In this document: piece after piece, positions 31,016-41,627 of the stretch
Layout of the letters: each line of letters starts with the position of its first letter
How positions within the stretch are numbered: the first letter of the stretch is position 1
NCBI RefSeq assembly: GCF_964019765.1
Contig: NZ_OZ026461.1
Coordinates: 868,001 to 932,000 of the forward strand
DNA from: Spiroplasma endosymbiont of Panorpa germanica
GTDB lineage: Bacteria > Bacillota_I > Bacilli_A > Mycoplasmatales > Mycoplasmataceae
Length of the DNA: 64,000 nucleotides
Direction of reading: 5' to 3'
The notes under the pieces: model-generated
Database searches by the model: none
Seen by the model: only the letters and a program-made list of their open reading frames with translations
Told to the model about the DNA's origin: nothing
Program-made: the position numbers and the translations under genes

Positions 31016-32743
31016 TTAAATTTTTAAACTAGCTAAGTTTTGTCTCTCACTTAGCGGAGTTTTTTGATACCAAACAATTCAAGTAACAAATATTCCAATG
31101 ACTGTTATGAAAGCAAATCCATAACCAATTTTTACCATAAGACTAACATCACTATTTTTCTTAAAGATTGTTTTCATTTTGTTTGAACCGTTTAAAGCAA
31201 TTTTTGAATAACTAAACCAGCTAAACGTTGCTCCTAAAATATAGGTTAACAACAATCCTGATAAGTAAGTTAGAATCCCAGCTACAACATTACCATCAAT
31301 TGTTGTCATCATAATTGCAGCAGTTAATCCACCAGGTCCAGTGGCGGCATTCATTCCAACGTTTATCCCAGCTCAATAACTCATAGCTCCCATATAGAAA
31401 CCTCCGATTGAGGCTGTTAAACAAGCAACAATAAATGGTCGCACTCTTGGTAAAATAATTCCATATAATAACGGTTCTCCAATTCCTAAAAATCCAGGAA
31501 TGATTGCACCAGTTATTTGTTTTCTTAAAGTGGATCCTTTTTTAGCCATTAATCAAAGTCCAATACTTACACCAACCATCGAAGTTCCACCCATACACAT
31601 GATTGGGAATAAACCGTTTACTCCAGTTTCTTCTATTAAAGCAAAATATACTGGTAAAAATCCTTGATGTACTCCAAAAGTTAGAGCAATCAAGAAGATA
31701 CCCGCTAAGAAAGCAGCTCCAAAGGGATTTTGATAAATATTAATAAACAATCACGAAATCGCTGTGAATAAATATCCTGCTAAAGGAATAATTAACAAGA
31801 AATTAATCAATACCATTAAAAATATTACAATGATCGGAGTTAAGATTGTATCAATAGCTCCAGGCATAAAACGACGAAAGCCTTTTTCAATGTTAACAGT
31901 AACTCCTGCTGAAATCATGGCTCCAATTAATCCAGCATGAGCTGCCCCAAGAATAGGAACTCCTGCGCTAGTATAGTTAACAAATCCAACGGTAAATCAA
32001 TTTGACTCGATATTAGATTTGGCAATTAACATTCCTAAGAAGTTATAACTATCTTCTTGTTCTACAAATATCCCAACAATTGTTGGTCCAACAAATGAAC
32101 AATACATGGCAGCCATTAAAGCTGCAATTCCTGGATTGCCACCTCACTCTTCACCAATTCTTCAACCAACAGCAATAATAAATACATTAGTTAAAACAGT
32201 TAATGAAATACTCATAACTTGTCATCAACTTTTTAAAGTTTCATAACCTAACCAGTTTGGTCCGGTCTTATCAGGAAGTAAAGGAACTTGTGATAACATG
32301 ATTCCTGCAATTCCTGAAAGAATTCCTGCACCAATAAAAGCTGGTATTAAAGGGGTGAAAACTTTTGATATTTTACTTAAAAAGTTTTGAACTTTGTTTT
32401 TATTACGGTAGTTTCCTTTATTCTCATCACTAACTTCTTGAGCTGTTTTAATTTCAAAGGCATCTAGATTTTCATCTACACTTTTTTGAGATTTTAAATT
32501 TACGATCTTAGAAAATTCTAAACTGACCTTATTAACAAACCCTGGCCCTAAAATTATTTGCAGCTGATCTCCAGCAACTACTACCCCTAAAACTGCGGGC
32601 ATAGTTTTTAAAACTTCTAAATCAACACCGTCTTTGTTTTTGACATTAACTCTAAGCCTTGTCATACAGTTGGTAAATGAATTTATGTTTTCTTTGCCGA
32701 TGATGTCACCAATTTGCTGGGCAACACTTTTAGCATTTTTCAT
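31016..32743 (-). CDS. murP: PTS system IIBC, MurNAc/sucrose-like family (MurP)
   Basis: Permease of 575 residues. Residues 1-85 are a IIB domain with phosphocysteine C26 (NCMTRLRV). Then comes a linker, then a IIC domain from ~125 (KVFTPLIPAFIGAGILSGIAG) with about ten helices. IIB before IIC is the domain order of MurP, TreP and SacP. The first TGA tryptophan falls after LKS. There is no IIA domain, so a crr-type IIA encoded elsewhere is needed. Its position directly before murQ supports MurNAc as substrate, which would arrive as MurNAc-6P. A -10 box TATACT lies near 32770-32775. Confidence 0.85.
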
Positions 32744-32805
32744 ATAAATCCTTCTCTCTATAACCTAATAGTATAATTACTAAAAAATAATACAATGTAA
32801 AAAAT

Positions 32806-32831
32806 AAGTTATGGAACCAGTTCCATAACTT
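32806..32831. promoter_or_regulatory. 26-base palindrome between rpiR and murP
   Basis: AAGTTATGGAAC-CA-GTTCCATAACTT: two 12-base arms with a two-base centre. It lies 5 bases after the regulator's stop codon and about 30 bases upstream of the murP -10 box. It can be read as the operator of the RpiR protein or as a terminator of its gene, since the minus strand continues ATTTTTTAC. Confidence 0.55.
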
Positions 32832-32836
32832 GAAAA

Positions 32837-33628
32837 TTATTTGGCATATATATTGTTAAATAAGATTTTACTAAATTTTTCAGGATTAGAATTGTAAATA
32901 AAGGTGAACAGTTTTATTACTAAATAGAACATTGAGATTTTTGATTTCAATCCTACCAATCTTAAAGTATTTTCTGAATCATCTAGCTTTAAAATTACAT
33001 CAGCTAAATCTAATAGCAAACTTTTTTCATCACGAGTAAAAGCAATAACCTGGCATCCCTTTTTCTTGGCAGCTTTGACGTGCTTAATAACCTCATCAGT
33101 TACCCCAGAATAAGAGAATGCAAAAAGAATATCTCCAGACTTCAAGTTATTGATGCTTATAAAAGTGCCATGATAGTCGGGATTGAATTCACTGGCGAAC
33201 CCCAGACGATCTAATCGGGTTTTTAATTCCATCGCCACAGAGTTATTACCTCCCACCGAAGAAATTATTATTCGATTAGATTTTTCAAGCAAATCCTGAA
33301 CTTTTTTAAATTGTTCAACTTGATTTAAATTAAAGGTTTGTCTAACGACATTAAAAATAAATTCGGTTTCAAAATCTTCATCTGGTTTTTGTTCAAATAA
33401 AGCTTTGCTTTCATTTTGCAAAAGAAACTTAAACTCTCTAAAACCATCAAATCCATTATCTTGAAAGTATCGCGTGATTGACGCCTTGGACATATAACAG
33501 TTTTTAGAAATATCATTAATCTCTAAATCTTGTTTGGCCTCCAATTTTTTACATATGTATTCAAGCAAATCTGATTTGACACGATTGTTAGTTAAAAAAG
33601 AGTAAGCTGATTTTTTCAATATGATCAT
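32837..33628 (-). CDS. RpiR-family regulator of the amino-sugar genes (MurR-like)
   Basis: DNA-binding repressor or activator of 263 residues. An N-terminal helix-turn-helix (INDISKNCYMSKASITRYFQ near 38-57) is followed by a SIS sugar-phosphate domain with IIISSVGGNNSVAMELKTRL near 118-137 and DILFAFSYSGVTDEVIKHVKAA near 165-186. This domain order is that of MurR, which senses MurNAc-6P. It sits between the kinase and murP and is the obvious candidate to control both the upstream and downstream genes. Confidence 0.85.
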   Translation of the reverse strand: MIILKKSAYSFLTNNRVKSDLLEYICKKLEAKQDLEINDISKNCYMSKASITRYFQDNGFDGFREFKFLLQNESKALFEQKPDEDFETEFIFNVVRQTFNLNQVEQFKKVQDLLEKSNRIIISSVGGNNSVAMELKTRLDRLGFASEFNPDYHGTFISINNLKSGDILFAFSYSGVTDEVIKHVKAAKKKGCQVIAFTRDEKSLLLDLADVILKLDDSENTLRLVGLKSKISMFYLVIKLFTFIYNSNPEKFSKILFNNIYAK

Positions 33629-33640
33629 CTCCTTTTAAAT

Positions 33641-33659
33641 GAAGGTTTGCAAAACCTTC
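33641..33659. promoter_or_regulatory. Inverted repeat in the rpiR leader
   Basis: GAAGGTTT-GCA-AAACCTTC, 12 bases upstream of the rpiR start. It may be an operator for autoregulation. The arms differ from the palindrome at 32806. Confidence 0.4.
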
Positions 33660-33761
33660 CACATTATTGAATAGATTTTAAAACTAAAATCACTATTATT
33701 ATAATTCTTTTTTAAAGATAATACAACTTAAAAGTGTAAATAATTATTTTAGATTTAATAT

Positions 33762-33787
33762 AAAAAAATGAGACAAATGTCTCATTT
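33762..33787 (-). terminator. Terminator after the kinase gene
   Basis: AAATGAGACA / TGTCTCATTT stem with a run of seven T on the minus strand, directly after the kinase stop. It separates the seven-gene PTS operon from rpiR. Confidence 0.85.
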
Positions 33788-33792
33788 AATTT

Positions 33793-34620
33793 TTAATTTA
33801 AAATAGTTATATCTTTGGAAATTTTGGTGAACTCAGATAAAAAAGCTTTTTGGTATTCTCTAGATTTTAACAGTCCTCCGCTGACAAAGAAAGGCAGGTT
33901 TGCATCAAAGTTAGATTCCACCAATTGTTTGGCCAACTTCGCAGTAATTTGCTTAGCCACCAATTCTTTTTCTTTTGAAAATTCAGTTAGTGTTGTTAAA
34001 ACATAAACGCTAAATTCCGAAATGGTTTGTTTAAAATTTTCTGGACTTAAGTATAGTTTTTTAATTTCCTCAAAATTTTTTATTTTAAAGAAATCCTGAG
34101 TCACTTTTATAAATTTACTATCTAGTTTGTTATTTTCAAAATCGATAATCCCAAAACGAATTCAAGTATTACCAAAATCAAAGGCTGATCCATTATCGCC
34201 AAAGAAGTGTCCTCAACCACCAAGTAGTCTAATAGAGTTTTTTTTCTTTTCTAAATTAATAGAACCCGTACCTAAACTGATGAAGTTGAACTCTTCTACA
34301 TTGATAAGTAAATTAGCTTGTAATTCAATGTCGGTTAGAAAATGAATATCAACAAATTGGGATTTGAAAATATTTTTAATTATTTTCAAATCATATATTC
34401 TGATTCCTGGAATCCCAAAGTATATTTTTAAATCTTTATATGGTTTTAAAATTTCAGTAATTTCTAAAAGGTTTGCTAAAGTTTCCTTTTCAAAAGCTAC
34501 AAGATTTAATCTTGGACCTGACTGAGTAGAAATGATATTTTTAAACTCATCACAGAAATGAATTTTAGTACTAGTAGCTCCCCCATCAACATAAATAACT
34601 TTGCATTTTATCATTTTCAT
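33793..34620 (-). CDS. BadF/NagK-type amino-sugar kinase
   Basis: Cytoplasmic ATP-dependent sugar kinase of 275 residues in the BadF/BadG/BcrA/BcrD fold, the family of GlcNAc kinases and of clostridial MurK. Visible motifs are the phosphate-1 loop VDGGATSTKIHF near 10-21, ISLGTGSI near 117-124, GGWGHFFGDNGSAFDFGN near 134-151 (two TGA tryptophans here), and VSGGLL near 250. It begins six bases after mupG 2. In the MupG route the released GlcNAc is not phosphorylated, so a kinase is exactly what is needed next; it could alternatively act on MurNAc. Confidence 0.8.
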
Positions 34621-34626
34621 GATTCC

Positions 34627-35733
34627 TTACTTTGTAATCTTAAATTTAAATCTAGTTCAAGGCTTGATGTAATCTAGTAAAAATAATTGGTCTGTTTTTA
34701 CTTTTGCTACTAAATTTTTTCGATTATCTTTTTCTACATCATCAATAATAAGTTGTAGTTCACCCTTGTAAAGACTAAAGTTGTTATTACCAATGATAAT
34801 GTCTCCCTTTTTAAAATCATCATTTAACTCTTTTACAGGGAAGTCATCATTTTTGAACTTAACTCGACTTTGTGTCGAACGAATAAATTTAGGATTTACA
34901 TCACCGCGACGGAAGTGAATTTCTTTATTTAAAATCTCTTCCTCAATTTTAGTGGCATTTTTTTGTAAAGCTATTTTAATTTCTGGTATAAATCGATCTA
35001 AGTTACCTAAGTCTATAAGTTCTTGTTCAGTAGCATAGGCATTAGAAATAATAATGTCATCATTTAAACCGCTTGCTCAAAGAGCAATAGCTTGAGTGGT
35101 AACATCCTTATCTCTTAAACTTTCTAGAGTACAGCAATTGTCATCGATTGCTCAGTTAGAAACTTTGTTTTCGTTTAAACTAGAAATAAAAGCAGTTGTT
35201 CTTAAACCTAAAGCTCTAAATTTTTTAGAAGTTTGGATAAAGTAATCATCAGTTAGCCCACAGTTTTTTTGAGGGTAAAAATTATGACTACCTTGAACGC
35301 GATAATGAATTGGTTGATAGGATAACACATCATTTACAAAATAATCATTGTTATCCATATTTAATTCCACAGCAATGTTGTGGTCATTAAAAGTTAGTTT
35401 GGCTAAGTTAATAGCTTCGATTGGAGAATCAAAACGTATCACATCAACACCAAGATCAATAAAGAATTTTAAATCATTGTTAAATTTTATTTCATTAAGA
35501 ATTCTGGAGTTAACATCTATAGTGATTGACATGTTTTTTGATTTACCATAACTAAATATTTCCTTATACTTTTTTAAAATGTCTTTTGATTTTGAATCAC
35601 TTAGATCAAGTTGTAGTAAAGCACTTCATAAAATTGAAAATCCATTTGCTACAGCCTTATCGATATAATCTTTCATTTCCGATATTACCATTTTTTCAGG
35701 ATAAATAGCGATACCCAATTTTCTGTCAAACAT
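34627..35733 (-). CDS. MupG-family (DUF871) 6-phospho-glycosidase, second paralogue
   Basis: Hydrolase of 368 residues: MFDRKLGIAIYPEKMV start, VIRFDSPIEA near 117, GSHNFYPQKNCGL near 160, ISNAYATEQEL, and a C-terminal domain with HFRRGDVN, STQSRVKFK and KGDIIIGNNNFSLYKGE. It lacks the GPALG..FPTLE loop of the first paralogue and has NWAIDDNCCTLE instead, so the substrate may differ. It lies in the large operon before the kinase, nine bases after the membrane gene. Its product would be MurNAc-6P plus GlcNAc if the family function holds. Confidence 0.75.
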
Positions 35734-35742
35734 AAATTTCTC

Positions 35743-36051
35743 CTAATCTATTGTTATTGGAGTTTTAGAACTGCCATTTCTTTTTCGAAATGATCGATTC
35801 GAAACTAGATTCAAGAATATTCCAATATATATCCCAAATAGAACTCCGGTAATAGTTTTGGTATAAACATTATCTGCTCAAAGCATGAATAACCCAACGG
35901 CTAAAAGCATGACGGCTATCATTCCAATTGTGCCAAATAATATTAATCCTAATTTAGTTCTTTTGATATATTTTTCTGCTAAAAAATAACTAATAATAAA
36001 TACTACCATTCCTATTGCCAGAGCAATTGTGAATTGTATTCCTTCTTGCAT
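35743..36051 (-). CDS. Small membrane protein in the PTS-mupG operon
   Basis: Protein of 102 residues with three hydrophobic helices (FTIALAIGMVVFIISYFLA, LGLILFGTIGMIAVMLLAVGLF and ITGVLFGIYIGIFLNL) and a basic C-terminus. Its ATG overlaps the IIC stop (TAATG), so translation is coupled. Unrecognised; its position suggests an accessory of the permease. Confidence 0.65.
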
Positions 36052-38102
36052 TATTTCATCTCGCTTGCCATTAATTTTTTATCATTGAATTCATTAGCTA
36101 AGTCTACTCGTTTAGTTCAGTATTCTAGTTTTAATTCGCTGTATTTTATTTTAGTATCAATTAAAGTGGCTGAGTTCTTATCAGTAGTTTTTATTTTGTT
36201 AACAATATCAGTTTTGTTCTTAATTCAGTTTTTGATCAAGATGTCTTTTTCATTTTTGAAATCTGACTTAATAACTTTGTACTGATTTTTAAATTCTTTT
36301 TTGTGAATTTTTTGTTTGTTACGAACTTGCAGTTCACTTTCTGCCATAATAAATTTATTTTTATTAGATTGCAGTTTCACAATATCGTTTTGATATTTTT
36401 GTGTCTTAACAACTTCTCAAATATTTTCGTTTTTACGGTATTTAGCTAAAGCTACTTCTTTTTCAAATTCCAAATTCCTTAGAGCAATTTGTAAATCAAT
36501 TTTTAATGCATTGTTTTTTAATTTGTTTTCTTTGTTAACTAGTTTATCACCAGTTGAAGTTGATAAAATTTTATTTTTAAATTCTTTTTCTATAGTTATT
36601 TTTTGATAGTTGAACTTAATTCTAATTTCATCTATTTTTGTTTTGTTAGTTTTTTCTAATTTGTTTGGTCACTTAATTTTTAATGATAGTGAACCTAAGA
36701 ATGAATAGTGTTCCTCTTTGTTGTAAACTTTTCCCTCAGAGAACAGTTCTTGTTTTAATAAACTTTTATCGTATGCCATCATAAATGGTGCATAACAAAC
36801 CGTTGATATTCCGATTGTCGCGAGCGGAATAAAGACTGCTTTTCAATCTACTCCCGCTGAAAGAATCGCTCCAATTGGTCCTGGTAAAGTTCAAGGAGCT
36901 GTGGCCACAAATCTTACATTTAAAACTTGCATTAATAATGCTCCCACTAAAATACAAATTTGTGGAGTTATGATAAATGGTATGAATAAAAAGGCATTTA
37001 ACATTATTGGGAAACCAAAAATTACAGGTTCATTAATATTAAAAATACCTGGGACAATACTTACTTTACTAATAGATTTAATTTGTTTTGATTTAGCTAG
37101 TAGTAGAGCTGATATTAGTAATCCTAAAGTAGCTCCACTTCCCCCAACTCAAACCCCTCATTGAAGAAACTCTTCAGGATAAAGGTAAGGAATATCTAGT
37201 CCAGCATTGAAAGCATCGTTGTTGGCACTAATTGCAGTAGTTCAGAATGGTCTCAAGAAAGATCCCACAACACTGGCTCCTGAAATCCCCAACATTCAAA
37301 AGATAGTAATTAATAGGGCAGTTAACATAACCCCAGGCAAAGTTCCAGTTAAGGCTCCTTGGATTGGAGTTAAAATTTTTCCTAAGTCATTAATAAAATC
37401 AAATCCTAATCAAAATCTAGTTAGACCAACAACAGTGGCTCATAGAAGGATTGGAATTAATATTATAAATGAGTTCGAAACAGATTTTGGAACCACGTTT
37501 GGCATTCTAATTGTGATGTTGTACTTTTTGCATAAACGATAAAATTCATACATCGCAATACCAGAAATAATAGCAACAAATAGTCCTTTTGAACCAATGT
37601 TGGCCATATTCATAGCTCAAACTCCTCCAGCTAATCCACCTTCAGCATTTAAACCAACATATAACATGTCAGCTCCTACTCACATCGCAAAAGCGGTGAA
37701 AGTTAAAACTCCTCCAGTGGTCGGGTCCATTTTATAAGATTTTGCTAATTCTGACCCAATGGCAAAGGCAGTCACAAATGACATTAATCCCATTGTCATT
37801 CGATTGATTTGTTGGAAAGTTGTCACTAACCTTGGGGGAAGTATTGAACTTAATAAGTCACTACTTCCACTTCCGATTGGGAAGTTTAGGATAATTAGAA
37901 ATAAAGCCCCGATAATAATCAATGGTATATTGGCTACAACTGCATTTCGCAAAGCCAACATGTGGCGTTGGTTAGCAAACTTGGTTAAACCCGGCATTAC
38001 ATTATTATTTACTCATGATTGTGATAATTCTTTTTTCTTATCTTTAACTTGAGTCTCGAGACCGAATATTTCTTTTTCTTTATCGGTCTTTTCGATATTC
38101 AT
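36051..38102 (-). CDS. PTS system, lactose/cellobiose-family IIC with long tail
   Basis: Permease of 683 residues. Residues ~35-440 are the family core: LTKFANQRHMLALRNAVVAN, PGIFNINEPVIFGFPIMLN near 345, and the IGAILSAGVDWKAVFIP region. After MAYDKSLLKQ a tail of ~240 highly charged, helix-rich residues (KNKTKIDEIRIKF ... NEFNDKKLMASEMK) follows, with no membrane segment. It is probably a cytoplasmic coiled coil. Its IIB is directly upstream, while its IIA starts the operon. Confidence 0.85.
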
Positions 38103-38120
38103 AATTTTCTTCTTTCTAAG

Positions 38121-38432
38121 CTATTTAGCCAATTCTAATTTTATTTCTTCATATAATTGCTTTGCTTGTGTAGCAACATAGAGTTTAGGATCTATTTGAA
38201 TACACTTGATATTTTTACTATCACAGATTTTTTTGATTTCATTAAAACGAAATCTAATTTGAGGTGAAACTAAAACAATTTCATAATCAGTAAAGGTGTC
38301 ATTTGAAAAACCTCCAGCAGAAATTCCTAAAGCATCTCACTTAATTCCCTCAGGAATGGTAATGTTATCTAAAGCTTGAGCCATCATGGTAGTTGAAAAA
38401 CCACCCGAACAGGTCAATAATCCTTTTTTCAT
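38121..38432 (-). CDS. PTS system, lactose/cellobiose-family IIB, second copy
   Basis: Phosphocarrier of 103 residues with phosphocysteine C8 in KKGLLTCSGGFSTTMM and VSPQIRF near 57. It starts after GAAAGGA, and a small hairpin (38449-38466, AATAGAAT / ATTCTATT) lies just upstream of that site. It ends 18 bases before the IIC gene. Confidence 0.85.
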
Positions 38433-38540
38433 AACTATTTTCCTTTCTAATAGAATAAATTCTATTGATTTAATTATCTTTAATATTTTTTTTTAAACAA
38501 TATTTACAAGTCATTTTAAAATTAGTTTCATAAATAGAAA

Positions 38541-39644
38541 CTAAGACATTAATTTAAAGCGTAGTCATGGTTCAAATAAATTTAAAAGACTTAAGTTTTC
38601 TTCTGATAATTTTGCTACTAAGTTTTTATCCTCAGATTTTGGTATCCTAGTCTTAACGATTTGTAATTCGTTTTTATATAAACCAGATTCATCATTGCCA
38701 ATTAGAATATCTCCCACTTCAAAGTATTTAACTTGTAAAATCCTTTTTGGATTAGATTCGTTTTTGTACTTAACTCTTGTTTTGGTCGATCTTATCAAAT
38801 AGTCATTGATATCCCCGCGATTTTGGTGTTGGTTTTCAAACATAACAATTTTTTCAATAGGATTTAAGTTGCTTTCTAGTTCCACATCTAATTCAAAAAT
38901 AAATCTATCAGTTTTTCCCAACGTAATAATTTCTTCAGGCAAGGCCGGACAGTTTGCAATAATCAAATCATCAACTTGCTTTGTCATTCACATAAATTTA
39001 GCTTGCACAGTAATCGGTAAATTACGACATCACTCTAATGTCGGGGTTCTTTTACTATTAGGTCAAGAGCAAAATGCTTTAGGATTTTGCGAAGTCAAGT
39101 AACTTGTCGTTTTTATACCATTTTCCACAAAAGGTCGAGAAGTTTTTTCAAAGAATTTAAGACTTAGACCTGTGTAGTTTTGTGGATAAAAATTTTGACA
39201 CCCTAACAAATTTCTTTTTTTAGGATCATAACTGAGAATATCTTGTAAGGCAAAATTAGGGTTGCTCATTTGTAACTCGAATTTGATATTTTCTTGGTTA
39301 TAACTCAAATTAGCAATGGTCTGAGCATCCATCGGCAAATCTAATCGCACTATATCAATTTGATTCTTCTGAAATCAAATTGAATCTGAAATTGTAATTT
39401 TAAGGATATCTAAAATTCTTTGATTTACATCTACGGTAATGTTAAAACCGATTTTTTTAGCTACCTTGATAGCATTCAGAATTTGTGGTAACAGTGTTGT
39501 AGCGTTATTTTCCAATAAGTTAATTGGTAAAAAAGTAAAATAAGCTCTTGTGAAGTTATTTTCAAAGGCAAATTTTAAATAATTTTCTATTTCCTCAACA
39601 CTCATCTTGTCAGGATAAATGCTTAAACCTAGTTGTCTTTCCAT
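38541..39644 (-). CDS. MupG-family (DUF871) paralogue with variant HNFYP motif
   Basis: Hydrolase-like protein of 367 residues: MERQLGLSIYPDKMSVEE start, IVRLDLPMDAQT near 98-109 and the central motif GCQNFYPQNYTGLS near 145, where the histidine of HNFYP is glutamine. SKRTPTLEWCR follows, and the C-terminal domain shows NRGDINDYLIRSTKTRVKYK and GDILIGNDESGLYKNELQ. It lies between the IIA and IIB genes of the same PTS. The His-to-Gln change may alter or abolish activity, or shift specificity. A weak hairpin TAGTTTC / GAAACTA overlaps its stop codon. Confidence 0.7.
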
Positions 39645-39699
39645 AATAATCCCCCTTTTGTCAATACAAAAATGACTAAAACTATTTAGTCATTATATT

Positions 39700-40017
39700 T
39701 TAAGATTTAGTTATTTTGTAAAGCGAGATTATCTCAACTGCAAACTCAGTTGCCAACTGAGCAGTAATCATTTGATCTTCTGAGTGCATGTATAATGGGG
39801 AGAAACTTACTTGATTCCCTTGCGCCTCTTGAGCGATCACTTCCATGTGAATTTGACCAGCTATTGCCAAACTTTTTTGAGCTTCTTCAATAAATTCGTC
39901 AGCTTTTTCAAAATCTTTTTCTTTAGCAGCCTGTATCGCCATCATAGCTGATGATTTGGCCATCCCCGAATTAGCAATTAAGCCCATAGAGATTTCTTCT
40001 AATTTTTCTTTATTCAT
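39700..40017 (-). CDS. PTS system, lactose/cellobiose-family IIA, second copy
   Basis: Phosphocarrier of 105 residues with phosphohistidine H78 in LYMHSEDQMITAQ. It is the first gene of the seven-gene operon IIA-mupG-IIB-IIC-membrane protein-mupG-kinase. The first two G of its ribosome-binding site lie in the 3' arm of a hairpin. Confidence 0.9.
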   Translation of the reverse strand: MNKEKLEEISMGLIANSGMAKSSAMMAIQAAKEKDFEKADEFIEEAQKSLAIAGQIHMEVIAQEAQGNQVSFSPLYMHSEDQMITAQLATEFAVEIISLYKITKS

Positions 40018-40029
40018 TTCGCATTTCCT

Positions 40030-40064
40030 CCAATTAAATTTTATTACTTTTAAAATTTAATTGG
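40030..40064 (-). promoter_or_regulatory. Hairpin overlapping the IIA ribosome-binding site
   Basis: CCAATTAAATTTTA (40030-40043) and TAAAATTTAATTGG (51-64) form a perfect 14-base stem with a seven-base loop. On the minus strand the second arm ends in the first two G of the GGAGG ribosome-binding site. It could limit translation of the operon's first gene. Confidence 0.55.
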
Positions 40065-40144
40065 GTTTTAAGGTTAATTGTGTAACCAGTTTCTCAAAAT
40101 GAAAATAAGCTAATAGGTATTTAAGGTTTAGCTAATAAGAGAAC

Positions 40145-40173
40145 AAAAAAACCGAATCAAGGTTCGGTTTTTT
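40145..40173. terminator. Terminator of the PAP2 gene
   Basis: AAAAAACCGAA / TTCGGTTTTTT stem with a six-base loop. T-runs on both sides make it usable from either direction. Confidence 0.85.
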
Positions 40174-40204
40174 GGTATTAAAACATTTGTATTAAGCAAA
40201 TCGG

Positions 40205-41593
40205 CTATTCACTTTGTTGGCTTTGATTAATAACTTTGAGCTTCTCAATTTGTTCTATTCCCAAATACTTGTCTACTTTTTTTTCTCATTTTTTAGATTT
40301 AAAATTTGAAACAAATATCTTATTATCTTCTTGGAAGAAAATAAAAATTTTATTGTCAATTATTTCAAAAAAATTATCTTCCCTTTTTTTATTACGTTTT
40401 TTTAATACTATTTTCGAACTAGTAACATTACTAATTTTTAGCGAAACAATCAATGCGAATGTGCAATATGCAAAAGAAAATCATGTGTCTGAAATATAGT
40501 GAGTTCTAGCAACAACAAGTAAATTTACCATTAAAATTTCACTAAAGAGCCAAATACTAAACAAGGTATTGGTTGTTATTTTACGTTTTCTTTCGTCTTT
40601 AATTAATGCATTGGCAAATAAAGCGTAGTATATTCCAGTAAATCCCGAGACTGTGTGACCTGAAGGAAAATCTTGGTTTAGTCAACATAAAGGTTGCTTA
40701 TATTCATGATCAAACTTAATTCATCAAGTCAATCACCTTAGATTTGTTCAATATTGTAGGTTTTGAAATCAATTACCGTTTACTTCATACCACTTGTAAT
40801 AGCCATCTGCTTGTGTCCAATAATTTGATTCATTGTAGCTTTGCAATATTTGTTGTTTAAGATCTGGGTGCTGGGGTTCTAATTTTTTAACCTCTGGGGT
40901 TAAATCAATATCCACAGCAAATCCAGTTTCATCTAAATGAACTTTGCCAATATATCTTTCAAATTTAACATTTAAGTAATAAGGTCTTCCGAATGTTTGC
41001 TTTAGTAAATAATTAATGGAGAAGAAACTAATTATTCCAAACAAAATTGAACTAATTGCTAATATTCAAACTCTGTTTTCAAGCAGAATAGATGATTTAG
41101 AAATTTTTAAGCGCATTAGCAAAATAAATGAAATTAACAATGATGCTTCGATAATAAAAATACTTATTCTCGAGATAATTTTAAAAGTATTGTCAGTTAG
41201 GTACTCAACATCAATTCCTGGGCCTCATCCGGTATTTTCGTTAATTACCCCAATTAGTCTATTTAGATTGTAATTCAAGAAAAACGCAAAAGTCAGCACG
41301 TGTCCTACATAAATGAAATTATATATTTTTTTGTTTTCCTTATACCTTATAAAAAAACTTTCTATTAAAACAACAAAAGAGATCGAACATACCAAGAATA
41401 GAGCCGTAAATCCCATTTCATTGTAAAAAACAACCCAAAATTTCATAAAGTCATTTTTGATTCATTCACCCATTACATCAGCAAATCAGCGGTCAATATT
41501 TCCAAATGATGTCAATATAAACCCAACAAAAAATACCAGGGCGATCGAAACTGTTGTTATCATATACCAGCTTTTAAAAATAGATTTTTTCAT
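40205..41593 (-). CDS. PAP2-family membrane phosphatase
   Basis: Membrane protein of 462 residues with the three PAP2 phosphatase motifs: KQTFGRP (198-204), PSGHTVSG near 310, and RTHYISD near 360 with the general-base histidine. About six to eight helices surround them. Between motifs 1 and 2 lies an unusually long outer segment of ~85 residues. The C-terminal ~90 residues are charged and cytoplasmic. The family removes phosphate from lipids such as phosphatidic acid or undecaprenyl pyrophosphate. It starts 34 bases after lipoprotein D and probably shares its transcript. Confidence 0.85.
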
Positions 41594-41627
41594 TTTTTCC
41601 TTTTGTATAATTATATTTTGCTAATAA

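Noticed and set aside
36766-36957. Short minus-strand frame overlapping the IIC tail
   Set aside because: It is out of frame with the permease that is supported by length, motifs and coupled stops.
37207-37542. Plus-strand frames within the 36-38 kb permease
   Set aside because: Shadows of the minus-strand IIC gene, with no start signals.
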